Shown: positions 1-8,178, numbered from the stretch's first letter. The stretch: 30,461 nucleotides of DNA from Deltaproteobacteria bacterium UBA5754 (GCA_002419025.1 DIFG01000092.1:7091-37551), one strand, 5' to 3'. The notes: generated by a model not told the origin, from the sequence alone. Numbers and translations are program-made.

Positions 1-124
1 CCACACAAAACGTCGAGGAGCCGGATATTTTACGGCATGCTCGCCTCACAGGATCTCCATGTAGGATCCGGATCGCCCCGTATCTCGACAAGGAAAAGGT
101 CGTCTAGCTGCCCTGATCCCCCGC

Positions 125-1045
125 CTAATCCCTGGGCACGGCGAGCATCCGTTCCACTGCCTGAAAGGCTCGGACACGCACATCTTCGGGGACGGTGATC
201 ACGGGTCCTTCATCCTCTATGGCGCGTAAAAGCTCAAAAAGACCGGTCTTTTTCATATCCGCGCAGACCATGAGTGGAGATGCCGGGTAAAAGGCCTTTT
301 CCGGGTTATGTTTTGCCAGGGCGTGGAGAAGGCCGTTTTCCGTAGCGACGATGAATTCCCTCGCGTCCGATGCCGCAGCGTAATCGAGCATGCCGCTCGT
401 GCTCCGTACCACATCGGCCATTTCAAGGACATTGAGTCGGCACTCTGGATGGGCCATGAGCACGGCCCTCGGGTGCGCGGTCCTGGCCTCGTTTACCGCG
501 GCAACGGTCAAGGCGTCATGGATGGGACAGAATCCCGGCCAGGCATGGATCTTTTGATCCGTATGCCGCTGGACCCAGTTGGCGAGATTCCGGTCCGGGG
601 TCATGATGACCTCACTCGCATCCAGGGAACGGACGACCTGTATGGCGTTTGCCGAGGTGCAACAGATGTCGCTCTCCGCCTTGACGTCGGCGCCCGAATT
701 CACGTAGGTGACGACCGGCACCCCCGGATACCCCGCCTTTTTTCGAAGGAGATCTTCCGCCGTGATCATCTCGGCCATGGCGCAGCCTGCCGTCGCAACA
801 GGAAGGACAACCTTTTTTGAGGGGCACAGGATCGCGGCGGTCTCGGCCATGAAATGGACGCCGCAAAAGACGATCATGTCTGCGTCCGTGCGCGAGGCCT
901 TGATGCTCAGCTCAAGGGAGTCTCCGGTGAGATCGGCTATATCCTGGATCTCAGGACGCTGGTAGTTGTGGGCCAGGATAACAGCGTTTTTCTGCCTGGC
1001 GAGTGACCGGATCCTTTTTGCAAGTTCTTCCATGTCTCTTTCCAT
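125..1045 (-). CDS. nadA: Quinolinate synthase NadA
   Basis: Condenses iminoaspartate with dihydroxyacetone phosphate to quinolinate in de novo NAD synthesis, using an oxygen-sensitive [4Fe-4S] cluster in the cytoplasm. The 306-residue protein has the normal family length. The N-terminal AHNYQRPEIQ stretch (25-34) is typical, and three cysteines sit where the cluster ligands are expected: C88 (AGCAMAEM), C173 (GFCPIHDAL) and C261 (MVCADMKK). The ATG at 1045 overlaps the TAA of lolA by one base (TAATG), which implies translational coupling; a second Met four codons later is an alternative start. The partner genes nadB and nadC are not in the window. Identification is secure from the cysteine pattern and overall similarity. 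Confidence 0.97.
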   Translation of the reverse strand: MERDMEELAKRIRSLARQKNAVILAHNYQRPEIQDIADLTGDSLELSIKASRTDADMIVFCGVHFMAETAAILCPSKKVVLPVATAGCAMAEMITAEDLLRKKAGYPGVPVVTYVNSGADVKAESDICCTSANAIQVVRSLDASEVIMTPDRNLANWVQRHTDQKIHAWPGFCPIHDALTVAAVNEARTAHPRAVLMAHPECRLNVLEMADVVRSTSGMLDYAAASDAREFIVATENGLLHALAKHNPEKAFYPASPLMVCADMKKTGLFELLRAIEDEGPVITVPEDVRVRAFQAVERMLAVPRD

Positions 1046-1716
1046 TAACGGGAATAAAAAATCTCTACCCCTTGTGGAGGCGTGAAGGAAAACATGGAAT
1101 CCTCAACCTTTCCATTCAGTGCGATATCCGTAAAACGAAGGAGGGTCTTTCCTCCCATGTGGTCTTCCAGAGACATCTCCCGGACGAGATGATTCTCTGG
1201 GTCAATGGCGATGAAGATCGTCTTGACCTGGGGATTGTCTTGTCTTGGAACGAGTTTGATGGTCCACTTTTCAGATTGGTCGCCTTCCGGGGCCTCGATT
1301 CGAAAAGATCTCTCCAGATCACCTTTGCCCAAGAAAAAGGCCCTGCTCACCTCGGAGTTGAGGAACTGATCCCTTGGGATGACAAGGACCTGATTCGCCT
1401 CCTTTTCATAAACGAAGACATCCTGTCCCGAGGTCACGATGAGCTGGGGATCCGGGGTCTCATATTCCCACCGCATCCGGTCAGGTCTCGCAAAAAAGAC
1501 CTTTCCCCCTGCGGAAATCCCTTCGGTAGCCCCGGCAGGGATGGTCTCTTGAGAGAATCGGGCCTGGATGACATCCGTCTTTTCGTATCTGGCTTGCAGG
1601 AGAGCGGCCGTTTCCTCCGGACCGTTCCGGGGACCGGCCTCCACGGAAAAACTTATCAAAAGTGATCCAATAAACATCATAACAAACGATTTAAACCGAC
1701 TTTTTTTTGTGACCAT
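1045..1716 (-). CDS. lolA: Outer-membrane lipoprotein carrier protein LolA
   Basis: Periplasmic chaperone that accepts lipoproteins from the LolCDE ABC transporter and carries them to the outer membrane. About 223 residues. The N-terminus is a signal peptide: basic MVTKKSRFK, a hydrophobic FVMMFIGSLLISF core, then a likely cleavage after VEA. The mature part shows the family patterns QARFSQE, GKVFFARPDRMRWEY and a C-terminal FTPPQGVEIF. An in-frame TTG at 1734 would add six residues, but a GAGGGA Shine-Dalgarno lies between it and the ATG at 1716, so I chose the ATG. It is followed directly by nadA (one-base overlap). The presence of LolA implies a Gram-negative envelope with sorted lipoproteins. 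Confidence 0.93.
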   Translation of the reverse strand: MVTKKSRFKSFVMMFIGSLLISFSVEAGPRNGPEETAALLQARYEKTDVIQARFSQETIPAGATEGISAGGKVFFARPDRMRWEYETPDPQLIVTSGQDVFVYEKEANQVLVIPRDQFLNSEVSRAFFLGKGDLERSFRIEAPEGDQSEKWTIKLVPRQDNPQVKTIFIAIDPENHLVREMSLEDHMGGKTLLRFTDIALNGKVEDSMFSFTPPQGVEIFYSR

Positions 1717-1781
1717 AAATACTATTTCCCTCAAAAGGCCATTGGGAAAATCGACCCGGAAGCACGGATATCGATAGAGCT

Positions 1782-1810
1782 AAGCTGAGCGGGCTTGCCC
1801 GCGTCAGCTT
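1782..1810. repeat. Hairpin-forming inverted repeat in the lolA upstream region
   Basis: AAGCTGA (1782-1788) pairs with TCAGCTT (1804-1810), and GCGGG (1789-1793) with CCCGC (1798-1802), leaving a CTTG loop and a one-base bulge at 1803. There is no T-run on either side, so it does not look like an intrinsic terminator. It is more likely a dispersed palindrome or the edge of an old insertion. Confidence 0.6.
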
Positions 1811-1854
1811 CAGTAATTGGTTCGGCAGTAATTTCACAGATCAACAGGCTTAAA

Positions 1855-1945
1855 GTCCAGTATGTTTAGCGATACGTTCTAACATGCGAGGACCGATCTC
1901 TTCTCGGTCATGAAATGAGGTATTTATTCCTTGCGGCATCAACTA
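1855..1945 (-). pseudogene. Possible remnant of a small-protein C-terminus
   Basis: On the minus strand a short open frame of about 29 codons reads MPQGINTSFHDREE followed by IGPRMLERIAKHTGL and a stop. An in-frame stop precedes it closely and no ribosome-binding site is visible. The ending loosely recalls the C-termini of small HicA/YcfA-like toxins, but the match is weak and this could be chance. The rest of 1717-2140 holds two hairpins and no convincing gene. Confidence 0.2.
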
Positions 1946-2015
1946 TACAACGCCCATCCGACCCTGGGGAGTGTTCAGCCGGAAGGACTGCCTGCCGGAG
2001 CCATGTAGCCTTGTG

Positions 2016-2041
2016 GTCGGGTTAGCGCAGCGTAACCCGAC
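2016..2041. repeat. REP-like palindrome GTCGGGTTA/TAACCCGAC
   Basis: GTCGGGTTA (2016-2024) and TAACCCGAC (2033-2041) form a perfect 9-bp stem around the loop GCGCAGCG. From memory, closely similar palindromes are scattered through many proteobacterial genomes. It lies about 100 bases before the DUF1178 gene and has no T-run, so it is better seen as a dispersed repeat than a terminator. Confidence 0.65.
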
Positions 2042-2140
2042 AAAAGCACTGCGTCCGCATGTCCGACGTGTCTGCCGGATGCGTACCTTTTCAGGTTCTC
2101 CGTTGTAGCGGATACGGAGCTGTGGTAATAAATTTTCTTC

Positions 2141-2563
2141 ATGATTGCCTATGACCTCCACTGTGCCCGGAATCACGTCTTCGAGGCGTGGTTCCCTGAC
2201 AGAGACTCCTTTTTAAGCCAGAAAAACGCACACCTCATCAGCTGTCCCTTTTGCGGAAGCACGGAGATCGACAAGGCCGTATCACCCGTCGCCATGCGCA
2301 CCGGAGGGGCCAGCCATGACGGCATTCACCTTGAGGACGCGGCTCAAGAACTTCTCTCCCGTGTCTCCGAGTACATCCTGCGTAATACGGTCGACGTGGG
2401 AACTGCCTTTGCCCAGGAGGCCATTAAGATGCATTACGGCATTACCGAGGCCCGGAACATCCGGGGAGTCGCAACAGAGCAGGAAGAGAAGATCCTGGAA
2501 AAGGAGGGAATCACCTTCCTTAAGATCCCGGTAGCCAAAAAAACAGATCCCTCCTCATGTTAG
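2141..2563 (+). CDS. DUF1178 family zinc-ribbon protein
   Basis: A 140-residue protein of unknown function, recognised as DUF1178 from the start MIAYDLHCARNHVFEAWF, the serine/phenylalanine-rich DRDSFLSQ segment, a CPFCGS knuckle near residues 35-40, and the following KAVSPVAM. C8, H12 and the CxxC pair could together bind a metal ion, but that is inference. The C-terminal half (VGTAFAQEAIKMHYG to IRGVATEQEEKILEKEGI) matches the usual conserved tail. No strong Shine-Dalgarno precedes the ATG. It stands alone, about 130 bases before mqnE and facing the same way. Its biological role is not known to me. Confidence 0.85.
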   Translation: MIAYDLHCARNHVFEAWFPDRDSFLSQKNAHLISCPFCGSTEIDKAVSPVAMRTGGASHDGIHLEDAAQELLSRVSEYILRNTVDVGTAFAQEAIKMHYGITEARNIRGVATEQEEKILEKEGITFLKIPVAKKTDPSSC

Positions 2564-2597
2564 GTCGCATTCTTGAGGGAACCTTGGAAGTCGTGAT

Positions 2598-2623
2598 GAC
2601 CAAAGGATAAGACCAAAGGATAA
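2598..2623 (+). repeat. Perfect 13-bp tandem duplication
   Basis: GACCAAAGGATAA occurs twice in immediate succession (2598-2610 and 2611-2623) in the spacer between the DUF1178 gene and mqnE. It could be replication slippage or a duplicated regulator site. Between it and mqnE, GCAGA (about 2649) and TCTGC (about 2672) can pair to form a hairpin in the leader. Confidence 0.8.
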
Positions 2624-2691
2624 GATGGTACTAAAAACCGTGAACAAAGCAGATCGGGCTTTTTGGGTCTGCATCAGACAGGGATAAAATC

Positions 2692-3777
2692 ATGCTCGAA
2701 GCATTCAAATCCGCCGGCCTTGCGGACATCCACGAAAAGGTGCTCGCTGGCACGAGACTGGGCATAGAGGACGGAGAGCGGCTTTTTGCCTCCCGCAACC
2801 TTCCGCTCATCGGCTATCTTGCAAACATCGTCCGTGAACGCATAAACGGAAATGACGCCTTCTACATCTATAACCAGCATATTAACTACTCAAACGTCTG
2901 CATCAATCTTTGTAAATTCTGTGCATTCGGAAAGGAAAAAGGCCACGAGAAGGCCTACGAGATGGGGATCGACGAGATTGTTCAAAAGATCCGTGAACGC
3001 GCCGACGAGCCCATCCGCGAGGTGCATATCGTGGGGGGGCTCCACCCGGATCTCCCATATTCGTATTATCTCGACATGCTCCGGGCCGTGAAGGCCGCTC
3101 GCCCTGAGATTCACATCCAGGCATTCACCTGTGTGGAGATCAAACATCTTGCCGACCTCGCCGGCAAGACCGTAGAAGAGACCCTGGGAGATCTGGTCCA
3201 GGCCGGTCTCGGTTCCATCCCGGGTGGGGGCGCGGAGGTCTTCAGCCCTCGGATCCGGGAGATGCTCTGCCCGAGGAAACTTCCGGGAAACAAGTGGATC
3301 GAAGTGGCAAAGACCGCGCACCGCATGGGGATCAGGAGCAATGCGACCCTGTTATACGGGCATATCGAGACCGTCCGGGAGCGACTCGAACACCTGGCTG
3401 CCCTTCGTGAGGCCCAAGACGAAACCAAGGGATTCCTCTGTTTCATCCCCCTCGCCTTTCACCCCAAAAACACCGGGCTCGAGGCCCTTTCTCCCACCGG
3501 CGGCGTGGACGACCTCAAGATGATCGCCGTATCTCGACTCATGCTCGACAACATCCCGCACATCAAGGCCTACTGGATCATGCTCGGGCAGAAGGTCGCC
3601 CAGATCGCCCTCGCCTTCGGGGCCGACGATCTGGACGGCACTGTCCTCGAGGAGAAGATCACCCACATGGCGGGAGGCGAGACATCGGGCGCCATGACGC
3701 GGGCAGAAATCGAACGCCTCATTCGGGCGGCCGGCCGCGAACCGGTGGAGCGTGACACCCTCTACCAGCGCGTATGA
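2692..3777 (+). CDS. mqnE: Aminofutalosine synthase MqnE (radical SAM)
   Basis: Adds the adenosyl radical of S-adenosylmethionine to 3-[(1-carboxyvinyl)oxy]benzoate to give aminofutalosine, the second step of futalosine-type menaquinone synthesis. The 361-residue protein carries the radical-SAM CxxxCxxC motif at C70, C74 and C77 (CINLCKFC), followed by the VGGLHPDLPYSYY, GLGSIPGGGAEVFSPRIR and ATLLYGHIET segments shared by MqnE and MqnC. It is told from MqnC by the KFCAFGKEKG motif, the IVGGLHPD stretch and its first place in the operon. An AGGGA Shine-Dalgarno lies about 8 bases before the ATG. The stop overlaps the mqnC start as ATGA (3774-3777), so the two are coupled. Confidence 0.95.
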   Translation: MLEAFKSAGLADIHEKVLAGTRLGIEDGERLFASRNLPLIGYLANIVRERINGNDAFYIYNQHINYSNVCINLCKFCAFGKEKGHEKAYEMGIDEIVQKIRERADEPIREVHIVGGLHPDLPYSYYLDMLRAVKAARPEIHIQAFTCVEIKHLADLAGKTVEETLGDLVQAGLGSIPGGGAEVFSPRIREMLCPRKLPGNKWIEVAKTAHRMGIRSNATLLYGHIETVRERLEHLAALREAQDETKGFLCFIPLAFHPKNTGLEALSPTGGVDDLKMIAVSRLMLDNIPHIKAYWIMLGQKVAQIALAFGADDLDGTVLEEKITHMAGGETSGAMTRAEIERLIRAAGREPVERDTLYQRV

Positions 3778-4841
3778 CCTCGATCGAGCGGATAGCTGAA
3801 AAGGTCCGCGACGGAGGGCGCGTCACCAGCGAGGAGGCCCTCTCCCTCTCCAGTCGGGCATCCATCCACTTGCTCGGAGATCTCGCTGACAGGCTCCGCG
3901 CCCGGCTCCATCCGGAGGGCGTGGTCTCCTATATCGTAGACCGGAACATCAACTACACAAATATCTGCATCTCAGGTTGCCGATTCTGCGCCTTTTTTGC
4001 AGCCCCTGGGGATTCGAGGGGCTATGTCCTCTCACGCGAAGAACTAGCCAGAAAGATCGACGAAACCCTTGCCCTCGGTGGAAACCAGATCCTTCTTCAG
4101 GGTGGACTCCATCCGGACCTACCCCTCCCATTCTATGAAGACATGCTCTCTTTCATGAAAGAGAAGGGCGTGCACTGCCACGCCTTTTCCCCGCCTGAGA
4201 TCGTGCATTTTGCGCGTCTATCCGGACTTTCCATTCGAGAGGTACTGAAACGTCTCATCGCCGCCGGCCTTGATTCCATTCCTGGCGGTGGGGCCGAGAT
4301 CCTCGTCGACCGGGTGCGGGAGGCCATTGCCCCGAGAAAGGCCACAACCGCTGAGTGGCTCTCCGTCATGGAGACGGCCCACGAACTCGGCCTCAGGACC
4401 ACAGCCACCATGATGTTCGGCCACGTGGAGACCCAGGAGGAGAGGATCGAGCACATGATGGCCATTCGGGACCTCCAGGACCGGACAAACGGGTTTACCG
4501 CCTTCATCCCCTGGCCATTCCAGCCCAGGAACACCTATATCCCTGTCCACCCCGCGACCGCTCAAGAGTACCTGAAGGTCCTTTCTCTGTCCCGAATCGT
4601 CATTGACAACGTCCCAAACATCCAGGCATCATGGGTGACACAGGGGCCGAAGATCGCCCAGATAGCCCTTTTTTTCGGGGCAAACGACTTCGGCAGCACA
4701 ATGATCGAGGAAAACGTCGTCGCGGCCACAGGGGTCTCGCACCGCCTCTCGGAAGAAGAGATCAGGAGGACCATCGAGACAGCCGGCTTCCGGCCTTCCC
4801 GGAGGACCATGGATTACCGCCTCCTGAACGGAAATACGTGA
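3774..4841 (+). CDS. mqnC: Cyclic dehypoxanthinyl futalosine synthase MqnC (radical SAM)
   Basis: Cyclises dehypoxanthine futalosine to its cyclic form by radical chemistry, building the second ring of the naphthoquinone precursor. The 355-residue protein has its cluster cysteines at C65, C69 and C72 (CISGCRFC), then the MqnC-type NQILLQGGLHPDLPL, LDSIPGGGAEILVDRVR, TATMMFGHVET and PNIQASWVTQGPKIAQ segments. It is a paralogue of the preceding mqnE. The ATG sits inside the mqnE stop (ATGA), and its own TGA overlaps the GTG of the next gene (GTGA, 4838-4841). The substrate depends on removal of the nucleobase from (amino)futalosine by another enzyme not encoded here. Confidence 0.95.
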   Translation: MTSIERIAEKVRDGGRVTSEEALSLSSRASIHLLGDLADRLRARLHPEGVVSYIVDRNINYTNICISGCRFCAFFAAPGDSRGYVLSREELARKIDETLALGGNQILLQGGLHPDLPLPFYEDMLSFMKEKGVHCHAFSPPEIVHFARLSGLSIREVLKRLIAAGLDSIPGGGAEILVDRVREAIAPRKATTAEWLSVMETAHELGLRTTATMMFGHVETQEERIEHMMAIRDLQDRTNGFTAFIPWPFQPRNTYIPVHPATAQEYLKVLSLSRIVIDNVPNIQASWVTQGPKIAQIALFFGANDFGSTMIEENVVAATGVSHRLSEEEIRRTIETAGFRPSRRTMDYRLLNGNT

Positions 4842-6136
4842 AGGACGTCCCCTGCCATCCCCTTTGCATCCACCGGGCGGAGTGGATCGTTCCCGGTGAC
4901 GGGATCGTCATATCCGATGGGGCGGTGGTCACGTTCGGTGGGAAGATCGTGGCAGCGGGTGCGGCAAAGGCGATTCGGCTCTCCTATCACGGGAAGACCA
5001 TCGACCATGGCGCATCCGTCCTTATTCCGCCCCTCGTAAATGCCCATTGCCACCTGGAGCTCTCCCCCCTCAAATGGCGACTTTCTCCCAGCAGCTCCTT
5101 TTCCTCCTGGGTGAACTCCCTTGTGGAGGCCCGCTCCCGAATCTCTCCCGACGAATGGCTCCCGGCCGTCATGAGCGCGGCCAAAGGGCTTTTCGAGGAG
5201 GGAGTTCTGGGTATAGGGGATGTGGGAAACCTCGGAATAGCATCTCGTGCCATGGAGAAGAAGGACTTCCCGCCTTTTTCCGGTATTTTTTATCGAGAGA
5301 TCATCAAGCCTCGGGGAGAGCCCGAAGACATCAAACCCTTTGAAACAGGTCGTTTTCCAAAAGGAAAAAACGGAGCAGGGGCGGCGATCTCCTTCGGCCT
5401 TTCCTCCCATGCGGTCTACTCCGCCTCTTCCCAGGTCATCATCCGCACCAAGGCATGGGACCGGGAGCGCCGCATACCTTTTCAGATCCACACTGCGGAA
5501 TCTCCGGAAGAAATGGAGTTTGTCGTCTCAGGGACCGGACCCATCCTCGATCTTCTCGAGGAGCGGGGCCACTGCATTACCCGGGAGGAAATCCCTGGCT
5601 GTTCTCCAGTCCGGTATCTTTATCGGCTCGGTGTCCTCGATTCGGATACGGTATGCGTCCACGCCGTTCATGTGGACGAGGGTGATCTGGAAATTCTCAA
5701 AAGGACCGGGGCATCCGTCTGTCTCTGCCCGCGGAGCAACCTCTTTTTGGATGTCGGCATCCCGCAGGTCGAGAGATTTGCAGCCGCCGGGATCCCTTTT
5801 GCCCTTGGGACGGACAGCCTCGCAAGCAACGACACCCTTTCGATCTTTGCAGAGATGTCATCCCTCGCCTCCCTGGCCCCCACAGTCCCGCCCGGGTGCA
5901 TCCTCACCGCGGCCACGGAACACGGCGCCCGGGCCATCGGCCTCTCGGAGATCGGAGTGGATGCAGGAGAAAACCACCCGGCCCCCATGGGGAGGCTTGA
6001 TCCAGGCTTCAGGGCCACGTTCCTTGCGATCCGTGCCGACGGGATCCGGGACGGAGAAGTCCTTGAGTATCTCGTTCATGGGGTTACGGGACCCGATCCG
6101 GTCTCCTGGATCTGCGACCCTCTCAGAGGCGCGTGA
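4838..6136 (+). CDS. mqnX: Amidohydrolase, probable aminodeoxyfutalosine deaminase
   Basis: A 432-residue metal-dependent deaminase of the amidohydrolase superfamily. Metal-site signatures appear in order: NAHCHLE (the HxH pair), QIHTAES, VHAVHVDEGD and FALGTDSLASND (the catalytic Asp). This is the architecture of adenosine/guanine/TRZ-type deaminases. Placed between mqnC and mqnA, it most likely deaminates aminofutalosine to futalosine; the role rests on context. The open frame runs 69 codons further upstream, but that part lies inside mqnC and is not gene-like. The GTG at 4838, overlapping the mqnC stop (GTGA), gives the coupled start seen at the other joints. Only four bases separate its stop from mqnA. 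Confidence 0.85.
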   Translation: MKDVPCHPLCIHRAEWIVPGDGIVISDGAVVTFGGKIVAAGAAKAIRLSYHGKTIDHGASVLIPPLVNAHCHLELSPLKWRLSPSSSFSSWVNSLVEARSRISPDEWLPAVMSAAKGLFEEGVLGIGDVGNLGIASRAMEKKDFPPFSGIFYREIIKPRGEPEDIKPFETGRFPKGKNGAGAAISFGLSSHAVYSASSQVIIRTKAWDRERRIPFQIHTAESPEEMEFVVSGTGPILDLLEERGHCITREEIPGCSPVRYLYRLGVLDSDTVCVHAVHVDEGDLEILKRTGASVCLCPRSNLFLDVGIPQVERFAAAGIPFALGTDSLASNDTLSIFAEMSSLASLAPTVPPGCILTAATEHGARAIGLSEIGVDAGENHPAPMGRLDPGFRATFLAIRADGIRDGEVLEYLVHGVTGPDPVSWICDPLRGA

Positions 6137-6140
6137 GTCC

Positions 6141-6977
6141 ATGAGGATAGGCTTCGTCCAATACATCAATACCGCGCCCATCATGATCCCATGGCGCGAA
6201 TCAGGACCCCTTTCCGGCTGGGAGTCTGTCGAGGCAACGCCAAGCGAGCTCAACCGTCTCCTCCATGTCGGAGAGATCGACACGGGCATGATCTCCTCTT
6301 TTGAATACGGTCTCCACCCTGATTCCTATCATCTTTTGCCCGAGCTCTGCATCAGCTCCACAGGGGCGGTAAAAAGCGTGATCCTCCTGAGCCGCATACC
6401 TGCAGGAGAACTGGGGGGCAAAATCGTCTCCCTTACTCCGCAGTCGGCCACTTCGGTCGCCCTCCTCCGAATCCTTCTCGAGGATTTTTTCAATGTCCGC
6501 CCCTTATACCAGGCGGGTTCCTCAGAGGATCTCGCTGTCGGGACGAGTGACGCCTATCTTGCCATCGGGGACGAGGCCCTGAGGCTGGCCCGAAACAAAC
6601 GGGAATTTCTCGTGACTGATTTGGCCGAGATCTGGCTCCAAAAAACCGGTCTTCCCTTTGTCTTCGCCGTATGGGCCGTGAGAAATGAGGTCCTGGAGAA
6701 GGCACCGTACGCCGTCGATGCCCTGAGGGAGCGCCTCATTTCGTGCGTCCGGACGGGTCAGCGGGAGATCGTGCGCATCGCATCCATTGTAGCCCCGCAG
6801 GTTTACCTTACGCCCGCCTCCTGTCTCTCCTATCTCGAAGGGATCGAGTATGACTTCTCCTCGCAGAAACGCCGGGGCCTTCTCGAATTTTTCCGCCGTC
6901 TCTCGGACCGGGGCGAGATCCCTCCTGCCATGGATCTTAGGCTGATCCCCCGATCCTTTTACGAGGTTACTGAATGA
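6141..6977 (+). CDS. mqnA: Chorismate dehydratase MqnA
   Basis: Dehydrates chorismate to 3-[(1-carboxyvinyl)oxy]benzoate, the committing step of the futalosine route. The 278-residue protein starts MRIGFVQYINTAPI, the classic MqnA N-terminus. It continues with ATPSELNRLLHVGEIDTGMISSFEY-like periplasmic-binding-protein-fold segments (split here as TPSELNRLL and GMISSFEYG), VSLTPQSATSVALLRILL and YLAIGDEALRL. The same frame stays open about 300 codons upstream, but that stretch is antisense-like noise within mqnX. I chose the ATG at 6141 because it restores the family start. Its TGA overlaps the menG ATG (ATGA, 6974-6977). Confidence 0.94.
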   Translation: MRIGFVQYINTAPIMIPWRESGPLSGWESVEATPSELNRLLHVGEIDTGMISSFEYGLHPDSYHLLPELCISSTGAVKSVILLSRIPAGELGGKIVSLTPQSATSVALLRILLEDFFNVRPLYQAGSSEDLAVGTSDAYLAIGDEALRLARNKREFLVTDLAEIWLQKTGLPFVFAVWAVRNEVLEKAPYAVDALRERLISCVRTGQREIVRIASIVAPQVYLTPASCLSYLEGIEYDFSSQKRRGLLEFFRRLSDRGEIPPAMDLRLIPRSFYEVTE

Positions 6978-7702
6978 TGGCCGCCCCTCTCTCCGATCCC
7001 GATCGAAAACGACGGTTCGTCAGGGACAAATTCGCTGCGGTCGCCCATCGCTACGATCTCCTGAACTCGGTGCTGAGTCTTTCCATAGACAGGTCATGGA
7101 GGCGCATTACGGCAGCCGAGGTCGCCGCCCTTCCGGAAGGACCGATACTCGATCTCTGCGCCGGGACCCTTCCACTTGCCGTTGAGATCGCCCGTCAAAG
7201 ACCGGCAGGACGCGTTTTTGCCGTCGATTTTTGCCCAGACATGCTCCTTCAGGGGATGAAGGGCTCGGGCTACCAGGCACGGCGAGGCGAGATCTTTCCC
7301 GTGTGCGGGGACGGCGAGGAGCTTCCTTTTCCCGATGGGATCTTTCAGGGGATCACCATCGCCTTCGGGATCCGCAATCTCAGCCGGACGGAAAAGGGCC
7401 TGGAGGAGATGGGGAGGGTCCTTGTATCCGGCGGAAAGCTCGCAATCCTCGAGTTTTCCCGGCCCCGGGTCCCGGTCCTCGGTCCTTTCTACATGTTTTA
7501 TCTCCACAAGGTCCTTCCCCACATCGGAGGAATCCTCTCGGGCGACAGGTCCGCCTACTCCTATCTCGCAAGTTCCATTCAGGGCTTTTACGCGCCCGAG
7601 GTCCTTGCCGGCATGATGGCCTCTGCAGGCTTTACTGAGGTCCGCCACCGCCCCCTCACCCTCGGGATCGTGACCCTTTATACCGGACTCAAGGGGTCGT
7701 GA
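6974..7702 (+). CDS. menG: Demethylmenaquinone methyltransferase (MenG/UbiE)
   Basis: SAM-dependent C-methyltransferase that converts demethylmenaquinone to menaquinone, the last step of the pathway. The 242-residue protein shows the UbiE start (KFAAVAHRYDLLNSVLS, then a basic SWRR), the SAM-binding ILDLCAGTLPLAVEIA loop, VDFCPDML, FGIRNL (FGLRN in relatives) and LAILEFSRPRVP near the usual EFSKP motif. It is coupled to mqnA by a 4-nt ATGA overlap and to rnhA by a GTGA overlap. Because the organism appears to make menaquinone and no ubiquinone gene is near, MenG is the better name than UbiE. Confidence 0.93.
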   Translation: MMAAPLSDPDRKRRFVRDKFAAVAHRYDLLNSVLSLSIDRSWRRITAAEVAALPEGPILDLCAGTLPLAVEIARQRPAGRVFAVDFCPDMLLQGMKGSGYQARRGEIFPVCGDGEELPFPDGIFQGITIAFGIRNLSRTEKGLEEMGRVLVSGGKLAILEFSRPRVPVLGPFYMFYLHKVLPHIGGILSGDRSAYSYLASSIQGFYAPEVLAGMMASAGFTEVRHRPLTLGIVTLYTGLKGS

Positions 7703-8178
7703 AGACTCGTGTCGAGATTTACACGGACGGCGCCTGTTCCGGAAACCCTGGGCCTGGAGGCTGGGGGGCGATCCTTAGATATCGTGTCGCTGAACGGGAG
7801 ATGAGCGGCTGGTCCCCCAGGACGACGAACAACCGGATGGAGCTCCTTGCGGCCATCCGGGCCCTCGAGGCCCTCAATCGGCCCTGTGAGGTGGCCATTA
7901 CCACTGACTCCCAATACGTGAAGCAGGGGATGACCACATGGATTGCATCCTGGAAACGGAAAGGGTGGCTTACTGCATCGCGAGAGCCGGTCAAGAACAA
8001 GGACCTCTGGAAGCGCCTCGACGCCCTCTGTGCGTACCAGGAGGTTACTTGGCACTGGATCCGAGGGCATACTGGGCACCCGGAGAACGAGCGTGCCGAC
8101 AGGCTGGCCCGCTCCGCCATTGCACTGGGACTAGACGGAGAGATCCCTCCGGATCCGGAGGGCGGGATCCCGGACTAA
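7699..8178 (+). CDS. rnhA: Ribonuclease HI
   Basis: Cleaves the RNA strand of RNA-DNA hybrids, for example R-loops and Okazaki primers. The 159-residue protein retains the whole catalytic set: D10 (YTDGACSGNPGPGGWG), E48 (NNRMELLAAI), D70 (TTDSQYVKQG), H124 (GHTGHPENERAD) and D134. The GTG at 7699 overlaps the menG stop as GTGA, so it is translated as the last gene of the menaquinone run although it has no part in that pathway. Its TAA overlaps the stop of the convergent YkgJ-type gene. The C-terminal tail after residue 140 is acidic and proline-rich. Confidence 0.97.
   Translation: MKTRVEIYTDGACSGNPGPGGWGAILRYRVAEREMSGWSPRTTNNRMELLAAIRALEALNRPCEVAITTDSQYVKQGMTTWIASWKRKGWLTASREPVKNKDLWKRLDALCAYQEVTWHWIRGHTGHPENERADRLARSAIALGLDGEIPPDPEGGIPD

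Noticed and set aside
1943..2176. A 77-codon minus-strand frame crossing the REP-like palindrome
   Set aside because: It translates through the palindrome, has no start signal and overlaps the DUF1178 gene start.
4631..4837. A 69-codon upstream extension of the amidohydrolase frame
   Set aside because: It lies wholly inside mqnC in another frame and has shadow-type composition rich in Arg, Gly and Pro. The GTG at 4838 overlapping the mqnC stop is a better start.
5247..6140. A 298-codon upstream extension of the mqnA frame
   Set aside because: It overlaps mqnX throughout, and the family N-terminus MRIGFVQYINTAPI begins at 6141.
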